Assembly (NCBI RefSeq): GCF_018446385.1 | Contig: NC_056004.1 | Coordinates: 28,774,492 to 28,838,491, forward strand | Length of the DNA: 64,000 nucleotides | Reading direction: 5' to 3' | From: Zingiber officinale | Taxonomy: Eukaryota > Streptophyta > Magnoliopsida > Zingiberales > Zingiberaceae | In this document: piece after piece, positions 55,560 through 64,000 of the stretch | Numbering within the stretch: position 1 is the first letter of the stretch | How the letters are laid out: each line of letters opens with the position of its first letter | Notes under the pieces: model-generated | The model's database searches: none | Told to the model about the DNA's origin: nothing | What the model saw: the letters and a program-made list of their open reading frames with translations, nothing else | Translations under genes and position numbers: made by a program

Positions 55560-58500
55560 TATTAGCAACTTAATCTTGAGACTTTATGTATTCCACTTGT
55601 ACATCTTTTCTTGTAATGCACTCTCTGATATAGTGATAGCGCATATCGATGTGCTTGCTTCTATCATGGAAGACTGGATTTTTTGTTAGTGCTATTGTAG
55701 ACTTGTTATCAACTCGAATCTTGATTGCCTCTCCTTGTAGCAAACTTAGCTCATTCAATAAATTTCTAGGCCAAATAGCATGACAAACGTACGAGGTCAT
55801 AGCCACGTACTCCGCTTCACAAGTAGAAAGTGTGATAATAGGTTGTTTCTTCGACATCCAAGTGAAAGCTGTATCTCCCATAAAGAATACAAATCCTGTA
55901 GTGCTCTTTCAATCATTCATATCTCCACCCCAATCACTGTCGTTATATCCTTCAAGTTTAAAATAGTTGGATGTTGAATAAAGTAATCCAAAATCTATCG
56001 TACCTTTGATATAGCGGAAAATCCTTTTAGCAATCTTAAGGTGGGTGGTAGATAGAACTCCCATGTAGCGGCTAACAAGTCCAACAATATAAAGGATATC
56101 AGGCCTTGTGCACGTCAAGTATTGTAAACTTCCAACCAGACTCTTGAAAAATGTTGGATCAACTTTTTCTCCTTCAACATGCTTTGATAGCTTGACTCCA
56201 CATTCTATTGGAGTATTTATGGACTTGTTATTAGCCATCTTGAACTTCTTCAATATCTCTTTTGCATAACCTTTTTGTGAAATGAAGATTCCATCTTCCC
56301 TTTGGTTTACTTTGATGCCAGATAGTATGCCATGAGTCCAATATCAGTCATTTCAAACTCCTTAGTCATCGCTTCTTTGAATTCTCCAAACATACTTGGA
56401 TTGCTTCCTATAAAGTCATCAACATATAAATATACAATCAAGACATCTTTATCCTTATTCTGAATGTATAGTGCATGTTCATAAGGACATTTGATAAAGG
56501 CTTTCTTTTGTAAGTACTTGTCTATCCGGCTATTCCATGCTCTTAGTGCCTGCTTTAGTCTGTAGAGAGCCTTCTTCAATTTTAGGACTTTGTCTTCTTA
56601 TCCTTTAACTTCATAACCTGATGGCTGCCGAATATAGACCTTTTCTTCGAGAATTCCATTTAAAAAAGTAGATTTTACATCCATTTGATGTATTCTCCAT
56701 ATATTTTGGGTTGCTAAAGAAATGCTTAGTCTAACAGTTTCTAATCGAGCAACGGGAGTGAATACCTCATCATAATCAATGTCAGATCTTTGATTGTAGT
56801 CTTTTGCCACCAATCTTGCTTTGTATCTTTCAGTTTCTCCTTTGACATTCTTTTTTATTTTGTACACCCACTTTATACCAATGGCCTTATATCCTTCAGG
56901 AAGTGGAGTTAACTCCCATGTACCATTCTTCTCGATCGCATTGATTTCTTTATTCATCATATTTTTCTACTTTTTATTATTTATAGCTTCTTGGAAATCT
57001 ATAGGTTCACAATCGGCCAAGAGATAAAATAGAGTAATATTATCTTGATTTTTAGTTATCTCATAAATGTCCCTTAGGTTTCTAAAGCATGATACTCTTT
57101 CACTTGAATTTTCACTTGAAGTAAATGCAGATAAATTTCCTTGAGTACTTGATGTTGGTGTTACTAGTGGAGTAGTAGGATCCTCTCTTATTTGCTCCAC
57201 CCTTGGTTGCTCCACATTGTCTTCTTCAAAGTATGGGAAGAAGTTGTAATCTTCATTTTGAGATTCCCAATTTCATTCTTCTTCTTCATTAAATACAACA
57301 TCCCGGTTAATTATTGTCTTCCCAGTATTTGGATTGTAAAGCTTATACCCTTTTGAGTTAGTATCATAGCCAATAGAAATAAACTTTTTTACTTTTATCA
57401 TCCAGTTTGCTTCTTGCTTCATTAGGCACATGAACGTGGGTATACTCCCAAAAACTCTTAGATGAGAAATTCCAGGTTTCCTTCTACTTCATGTTTCTTA
57501 TAGTGTCTTACCCCACACACTCCTTGTTAGTGATCGGTTGGATAAGTATATTGCATATGCAATCGCTTCTACCCAAAGTTCCTTTGGTAGTCTCTTTATT
57601 TTAAGAATGTTCCTTGCCATATCAAGGATGGTTTGATTTTTTTCATTCCGCCACTCCATTTTGTTGAGGGGATCTTGGAACTATCAACAGTTGTCGTATT
57701 CCATTGGCTTCACAAAATTCTTGAAACTCCTTTGAGGTAAATTCTCCTCCTCGATCAGAACGCATAACTTTGATCTTGAGACTGCTCTCCTTTTCTATGG
57801 CCACTTTAAATTTCTTGAATATGCCGAAGACCTCCAATTTTTGCTTCAAGAAGTATACCCAAGTTTTTCAAGAAAAGTCATCTATAAAAAGAATGAAATA
57901 ATTACTCTTACTAAGTGAACTTAGCTTTATCGGACCGCAAACATCTGTATGTATAAGTTCAAGTGGCTTCTAGGTTCTTGAACTTGACTCCTTTGGAAAA
58001 CCTCTTCTGAATTGCTTCCCACATAGACATGCTTCACATAATTGATCAGGATGTTTGATGCAGGATAGTCCTCTCACCATCTCTTTCTTTGAAACTAATT
58101 CTAGTCCTCCAAAATTGAGATGCCCAAATCGAAGATGTCATAGCCAAGTGATGTCTTTATAACAAGCTTTGAGACAGTTGACAATATTATTTTGAATATT
58201 AAGCAAGAACATTCTATTTCTTGACATAGGCACCTTAGCAATCATGCAACCAATACCATCTTTCAAGATAAGCATATTATCTTTTAGATGAATATCATAT
58301 CCTTTTTCCAAAAGTTGTCCTAAGCTCAAGATGTTGCACTTCATATCTGGCACAAAGAAAACATTTGAGATAAATTCATGTTTTCCATTCTTCAAACGGA
58401 TGAGAATGTTATCTTTGCCTTTCATCTCGATCTTTGATTCATCTCCGAAGGATATATTACCACTAGCTAGTTCATCAAGCTCTACGAATATATTTCTTTT

Positions 58501-58900
58501 TCCACACATACGATTGCTTGCACCAATGTCATGATACCAAATTGTATCTTCGCCTCTTTCATTATCTTTATATGCTAGCAGTAGGGTGTCATCTTCCTCT
58601 TTCCTTTCTTCCATATGGTTTGCTCTTTCATATACTTTATTCTTGGACGATCTACATTCTTTAGCATAATGTCCAAACTTATCACAATTGTAGCACTTAA
58701 CTTGAGATTTATCATACCTCGCGTTTTTGTGCCCTCTTTCACATCCTCTTGTTGAATTTTCTCCTCTTTCATTATTATTGTTGGAGATCCATCCTTGCTC
58801 ATTAGGACGGCCTTAGCCATATCCACGACCTCTTCCACATTGACTTCTATTGTTACTGAAGCTTTCATCTTTCTTTATCGGTTGAAGAGTCGTCTTCAGG
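55560..58900 (-). pseudogene. pol: Copia F gag end and pol
   Basis: From right to left: zinc knuckle CYNCDKFGHYAKEC (near 58700), protease WYHDIGASNRMCG (active-site Asp present but the usual DTG/DSG reads DIG), and the long clean frame 58138-58614 with ILSLGQLLEKGYDI. Integrase follows: [49 protein letters not shown] and PRSPQQNGVAE. RT: NAIEKNGTWELTPLP, DYDEVFTPVARLETVR, MDVKSTFLNGILEEKVY and YLYVDDFIGSNPS. RNase H: GYNDSDWGGDMND, STCEAEYVAMTSYVCHAIW and RVDNKSTIALTKNPVFHDRS. Six or more stops and shifts, some with only short interruptions, so it is a fairly young corpse. Confidence 0.88.
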
Positions 58901-59496
58901 AGTTGTTGTGTAATTTATGTTGGGACCAATGTGCCCGTTAGAGGGGGGTGAATAGTGGCTTGTCGCGCGCTCGTCGATTGCGTCTTGATGATGATATGCA
59001 GCGGAAGTAAAACTACAAGACTCACACAACGCTAATAAGTAGATTTACTTGGTATCCAACTCAAGAAGAGATGACTAATCCAAGGATCCACACACGACAC
59101 GCTATCTCCACTATGAACAACTCCTTCTCGATTGCAGCCGGAGGCGAAGAAGTCTCGTACAAGCTCACACAACAACACAAACAAAAATACAAGAAGAGAG
59201 TACAAGATACAAATGAAAACACTACTTATTCTTACTTACTTGTTGCTTGTTGTTGCCTCTTGAACCTTGAGAGAACACTCTCAAGAGCCTTCAAAAACTG
59301 GCGGTGAAGATCGGAGAAAGTCGTTGAAGATCGCTGTAAGCTCGCAGGAAAGAAATCGCAAAGATCTGCAGAGAAAATGCTCCGCAACGGCTATATCCTG
59401 TGCTCCCAATCGATTGAAATCAACCCCAATCGATTGCCACATCAGCACCGCTCCATCGCAGTCGTCCATCACCTGCATCCTGCGCAACGGTCACTT

Positions 59497-59808
59497 CCCA
59501 ATCGATCGACCGATCGATTGGGACTTCCTGATTCGATTGCCCGATCGATTCAGAACCTTTCTGTGCTCTCGCGTCCGCGTGACAGCTTCTACTGCCCAAT
59601 CGATCGACCGATCGATTGGCAGCTCCCAATCGATTGCCCGATCGATTAGCAGCTCCCAATCGATCGCCCGATCGATTGGGAAAGCCTTTATGCTCGCGAT
59701 TTCACATCCCAATCGATCGACCGATCGATTGGGCCTTCCCACAATCGCAGCACAGTCCAATCAATCGATCGATTGCACCTTGTTCAATCAATCGCACGAT
59801 CGATTGAA
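59497..59808. repeat. Cluster of CAATCGAT palindromes
   Basis: Seven or more inverted repeats with CCCAATCGATCG / CGATCGATTGGG-type arms and a 2-3-base centre. Some have CAATCAATCG-type variation. Open frames rich in Arg, Ser and Asp across this block are translations of the palindromes. Confidence 0.88.
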
Positions 59809-59848
59809 CACTCTGAACTTGACTCAAACTCAAGTCTAAAGTCTCAAA

Positions 59849-60430
59849 CCCAACTTCCGGTCAACCGTGACCTGTTGGGTCTCCATGCCTAGCATTTGGC
59901 CACATCCGACCAACCTCAAACTAGCCTTCTAGCCTCCTCCATCAGCCTTGCGTCCCTCGGATATCTCCCTATCCTCATGCCTTTGCTTCAGGAGCTTCCT
60001 TTGGCCTCATCCTAGTTGTCAGGTCTTTCTTGCCAAGTCATACCAGGACTTATCTTGCCAAGACCACATGCTTGGACTTACACCCTTTGCCAAGATCACA
60101 CTTGGACTTTCTAATTGTCTGGCTCCTCACCAGGACTTTCTCCTTTGCCAAGATCACACTTGGACTTTCCAACTGCCTGGCTCCTCACTAGGACTTTCCA
60201 CTTGCCTGGCTCCTCACCAGGACTTTCCAATTGCCTGGCTCCTCACCAGGACTTTCTCTTGCCTAGCTCCTTACTAGGACTTTCCCGTTGCCTGGCTCCT
60301 CACCAAAACTTTCCCTTGCCTAGCTCCTCACTAGGACTTTCTCGTTATCTGGTTCCTCACCAGGACTTTCTCCTGCCTAGCTCCTCACTAGAACTTTCCA
60401 AATGCCTAACATCCAATTAGGACTTTCCCA
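59849..60430. repeat. Hairpin-unit array in LTR of element G
   Basis: It starts with a two-level hairpin (CCAAC...GGTCA...TGACC...GTTGG). Units CCAAG...CTTGG, CCTGG...CCAGG, CCTAG...CTAGG and CCTAAC.../TTAGG follow, nearly all with GACTTTC(C/T) behind them. Stem words differ between units but pair within each unit. Confidence 0.85.
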
Positions 60431-60833
60431 GTCAAGTCTCCTGTCAACCTTGACCTGCTTGACTTGTATTCTCATCAACCTAGTCAACCCTTTGACCTTC
60501 TCCATACCCGGACGATTGCTCCAGCAATCTCCTTATATTGTCAAACATCAAAACTCAAATCCTGACTCAAACTTGACTCAACTCAAGCTTAGTCAAACTG
60601 GTCAACCTTGACCTATGGAAATTGCCCCAACAATCTCCCCCTTTTTGATGTTTGACAATACCACTAAGTTAGGCTAAATCTCATAGCCTTAACCTCTTCT
60701 TTATACCAAGGCTAATTCCTATAGCCTTAACCTCTTCTTTGTCACAAGGCTAAATCCCATAACCTTAACCCTTTAATGACAAGACATGAGTGAAGGTTTC
60801 CTTCATTCTCTCCCTTTCCTACAGGGCAAACTC

Positions 60834-63800
60834 TGTTGGTGCAGGAAGCATCTGACGATCGAACCTAAGTTTTGATAATGGCAAAGGGATTCAAAGTTAA
60901 GATTCTCTGTTATCTAATATGTTGAATGAGTGTTTCAGGAAAGTCCTAACTGCGGTTAGGCAGGTGAAAACCCTAGGGGATGGTAACCCTAGGTCCTAGG
61001 GGGTGGTAACCCTAGGTGGAGAAAAGTCCTAGTTGCGGTTAGGCAAAGGGAAAACCCTAGGGGGTGGTAACTATTGGTTGCTACTCGGAAAACCTAGAGG
61101 TTCCATTGTACAAAAATTTTGTACAAAGGTCTGAACCTTTTCCTAGCTACCATGTGTTCTTTTAAATTAAATTTTGGATCGCCTGCGGAACTTAACACGT
61201 TTGATCCAAAACTTAATCTATTCGTTCTTTTAGGTTTTGACTTGAGTCTCCTGCAGAACTTAACACGTTCGACCCAAATCACCTTAAGTTATTAATTCCA
61301 TTAAATATTAATTTCCATAATTGGTTCCCAGTACTGACGTGGCGAGGCACATGACCTTTTTGGATATGGGAGCAACCACCACCGACTAGACAAAACCTTT
61401 TATGGAAAGCTAATATTTAATTTCCTAAAATAACTTTAGGTTAACCGAAAAGAACAATCAAATCACAAGGAAAAAAAAAACAAAAGAACACTATATTGAA
61501 AACAAATTCGAAACTCTAGAATCGTATGCCTCTTGTATTTAGTATTATTTCCAAAAATAACTAGTATGATGCGGAAACAAAAATTACTAGTTATACCTTT
61601 TAGAAAGACCTCTTGATCTTCTACCGTATTCCTCTTCTAACCTCGGACGTTGTGTGGGCAACGATCTTCCGAGATGAGAACCACCAAGCACCTTCTTCTT
61701 CCTTACAAGTTTCGGCCATCAAAACTTCTCCTAGGATGAAGAGGTTCGACCACCACCACCATGCTCCAAGGGATGCTAGAAAAGAGGCTTCTTTTCTCTC
61801 CTTCTTCTCCTTCTTAGATCCGGCCACCAAAGCTATCTCCACTATGAGAAGGTTTCGGCCACATAAAGGAGAGGAGAGGAAAGAAAGGGCCGGCCATACC
61901 CAAGGAGAAAAGAGAGGAAAAATAGAATAGAGTCGTTCGCCTTGAAGCCTCCTCTACCCCCTCTTTTATAATCCTTGATCTTGGCAAATAAGGAAAATTT
62001 AATAAAAACTTCCTTAATTCTTTTGCCATTGAAAAGGAAAATTTATTTAATTAAAATAATTTTCTCTTTTCAAATTATAATGGCCGGCCACTCTTCTTCC
62101 CAAAACAAGGAGAGTTTTAATTAAAACAAAAATTAAAACTTCCTAATTTGTTTCTAGAAATTTATAAAAATTTCTCCAATAATTTTAATCCCTTCATGAT
62201 TGGTTAATAAAAAGAAATTTTATAAATTAAAATCTTTCTTTTAAACATGTGGATAATTTCCAAAAAGGAAAGTTATCTCTAAAAATTAAAATCTCCTTTC
62301 AATCTACAAATAAGGAAAGATATTAAATCTTTTCTTAATCTTTTGTCGAAACTAATAAAAGAGAATTTTTAATTTTTAAACTTTCTTTTAAATCATGAAT
62401 ATAATTAAAAGGAAAGTTTTTACCAAAATTAAAATCAACCTTTTAATCTACAAATAAGGAAAGAGATTTTAACTCTTATCTTAATCTTTTGTAGAATCTT
62501 ATAAAAGGAAGGATTTAAATTTTTAAACTCTCTTTTAAATTATAATATCCACATAAGAAAATTTTTAAAATTAAAATTTCTTTTTATTTTAATAGGGCCG
62601 GCCACATGAATTCACCCATGAACATACCCATGGCCGGCCCTAGCTTGGTCTCCAAGCTAGCTTGGCCGACCCCTATAGGATGGGTAAGAAGGTGGGTATA
62701 GGTGGGTATAATACTCTATAATTAAGAGGCTACGATAGGGACCGAGAGGAGGAATTGGTTTTGGTCTCTCGATGAAATTAAGCATCCCGTGTTCGCCCCG
62801 AACACACAACTTAATTTCATCAATAATAATTCATTCCACTAAAGAACTATTATTGAACTACCGCACCAATCCCAAATTACATTTTGGGCTTCTTCTTATT
62901 ATGAGTGTGTTAGTCTCCGTGTGTTTAAGATAACAAATGTCCACTAATTAAATAAGTTACTGACAACTCACTTAATTAATATCTAGCTCCAAGAGTAGTA
63001 CCACTCAACTTCATCGTCATGTCGGACTAAGTCCACCTGCAGGGTGTTTAACATGACAATCCTTATGAGCTCCTCTTGGAGACATTCTCAACCTAGATCA
63101 CTAGGACACAGTTTCCTTCTATAATCAACAACACACACTATAAGTGATATCATTTCCCAACTTATCGGGCTTATTGATTCATCGAACTAAATCTCACCCA
63201 TTGATAAATTAAAGAAATAAATATCAAATATATATGCTTGTTATTATATTAGGATTAAGAGCACACACTTCCATAATAACTGAGGTCTTTCTTCCTTCAT
63301 AAAGTCAGTATAAAAGGAACGACCTCAAATGGTCCTACTCAATACACTCTAAGTGTACTAGTGTAATTATATAGTTAAGATAAACTAATACCTAATTACA
63401 CTACGACCTTCCAATGGTTTGTTCCTTTCCATCTTGGTCGTGAGCTACTGTTTATAATTTATAAGGAACCAATAACATGATCTTCTGTGTGTGACACCAC
63501 ACACCATGTTATCTACAATATAAATTAATTGAACAACTACATTTATCATAAATGTAGATATTTGGCCAATGTGATTCTTATTTCTAGATAAATGTTTATA
63601 CCAAAAGCTAGGCTTTTAGTATACATCCTAATAGTAACCCTAGGTCATAGGGGGTGGTAACCCTATGCGGAAAGTCTTGGTAGGTCGATGGCTTCAGGCA
63701 AAAATCCTAGGGGGTGGTAACCCTAGGTGGAAAGTCCTGGTGTCGCGAACCAGGTGTAAGACTGGACTAGCCGGGGAAGCGGATGTCCAGCAGAAAGTCC

Positions 63801-64000
63801 GGAAGCATCGAGTGCTGAGCAAAAGTCCAGTCGATATGGAGGATCGACTAGCAACAGGTAAATCTCCTGAGTGGAGTAGGTGAGGACGCGTTCCCCGTAG
63901 AGGGAACAGTAGGCGTCGGGTCGACCTAGGGTTTTCGGATGGAAACCCGAAGTCAGACTCGGACAGTCCGGAGACTGTCTATACTTCATTTATCATGTTT
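60834..64000 (+). mobile_element. Sirevirus-like LTR H, split by a solo LTR, runs off the window
   Basis: It begins TGTTGGTGCAGG at 60834 in plus orientation and shows the hairpin grammar in reverse complement: AAAGTCCTAAC...GTTAGGC, CCTAGG...CCCTAGG-type and, after the insertion, CCTGG...CCAGG, GTCCAG pairs and AAAGTCC spacers (to about 63850). Its sequence is continuous across the 5-bp duplication GTAAC at 61067-61071 and 63634-63638. The LTR end and interior are outside the window. Confidence 0.75.
61072..63633 (-). mobile_element. Solo LTR of a copia element with TA...TA ends
   Basis: A 2562-bp insert flanked by GTAAC (61067-61071 and 63634-63638) with no coding sequence and no internal domain. 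Read on minus it starts TATTAGGATGTATACTAAAA and ends CAACCAATA, so the ends are TA and TA with TATT...AATA inverted bases in place of TGTT...AACA. Its AT-rich body with GGCCGGCC motifs (about 62070-62085, 62596 and 62630) resembles long LTRs of Angela-type copia elements. Recombination between two LTRs would leave this structure. Open frames inside (for example 61613-61930) look accidental. Confidence 0.75.

Larger units (their letters stand above)
55135..58917 (-). mobile_element. Copia element F (Tork-like), 5' truncated
   Basis: Minus-strand copia element. The 3' LTR (55135-55477) has TGTTGGAAA...TTCCAACA inverted ends. Pol runs leftward from 58900 to 55560. The gag end and zinc knuckle are present, but the rest of gag and the 5' LTR are cut by the Sirevirus-like LTR starting at 58918. 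It is inserted in the receptor-kinase gene just upstream of the kinase domain. Confidence 0.87.
58918..60632 (-). repeat. 3' LTR of Sirevirus-like element G
   Basis: A 1715-bp LTR. It contains the palindrome cluster at 59497-59808 and the hairpin array at 59849-60430, in the same order and spacing style as the LTRs at 3130-5167, although the palindrome word differs. A TATA-like GGATATAG (minus strand, about 59391-59398) follows the palindromes in element direction. Confidence 0.85.
58918..60833 (-). mobile_element. Sirevirus-like element G (3' LTR and adjoining interior)
   Basis: The 3' LTR (58918-60632, TGTTGGGACC to CCCCAACA) is followed by the inverted polypurine tract ATCTCCCCCTTTTTGATG and ~200 bp of interior with repeated 'AAGGCTAAATCCCATA' phrases, like those of the element at 3130-10585. 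It is cut at 60834 by element H, so only its 3' end shows. Minus orientation. Confidence 0.85.

Overview
This window is nuclear DNA of a flowering plant, made almost entirely of nested transposable elements. The grounds are plant-type Ty3/gypsy (Tat and chromovirus) and Ty1/copia (including Sirevirus-like) elements, tRNA-Met-type primer sites, a plant hAT transposon, a plant TMEM45/DUF716 gene and a plant S-domain-type receptor kinase. The GC-rich single-exon gene and the Sirevirus-rich makeup suggest a monocot. The ginger order (Zingiberales) is only a guess. No rRNA or tRNA gene and no CRISPR array was seen.

Layout. (1) 1-22751 is a decayed Tat-type Ty3/gypsy element (A). It holds a tandemly duplicated RT-RNase H segment, an integrase, two tandem arrays (130-bp and 65-bp units) in the 3' noncoding part, and two diverged antisense genes. 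It is split at 3130-10585 by a complete gag-only Sirevirus-like element with ~2-kb LTRs and a 5-bp target duplication. (2) 22752-45519 is a Ty1/copia element (C). Its 5' LTR is stretched to ~17 kb by two insertions. The first is a second Tat element (B, 23304-33870: 5-bp TSD, partial gag, no pol, a 64-bp array and a broken antisense gene), which is itself split by a second gag-only Sirevirus-like element (I, 27998-31645, 5-bp TSD). The second is a structurally complete hAT transposon (34111-38706, 8-bp TSD) with an intact transposase. (3) 45520-50232 is an internally deleted chromovirus. (4) 50774-51742 is the only intact host gene, a TMEM45/DUF716 membrane protein. Next to it is a receptor-kinase pseudogene (51922-55134) split by a 5'-truncated copia element. 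(5) 55135-64000 holds a copia element truncated by a Sirevirus-like LTR (58918-60632), which is followed by another Sirevirus-like LTR (60834 onward) carrying a copia solo LTR with TA...TA ends (61072-63633).

The relative order of events can be read from the nesting: A, then C into A, then B and hAT into C, then I into B. The most notable pattern is in the Sirevirus-like LTRs. Unrelated families share one layout: arrays of short hairpins whose stems differ but stay complementary, usually followed by GACTTTCC; then GGTCA/TGACC hairpins; then a cluster of family-specific palindromes just upstream of the presumed TATA box. Second is the shared array core in the two Tat elements (GAACCGG...GACT...TAAACCC).
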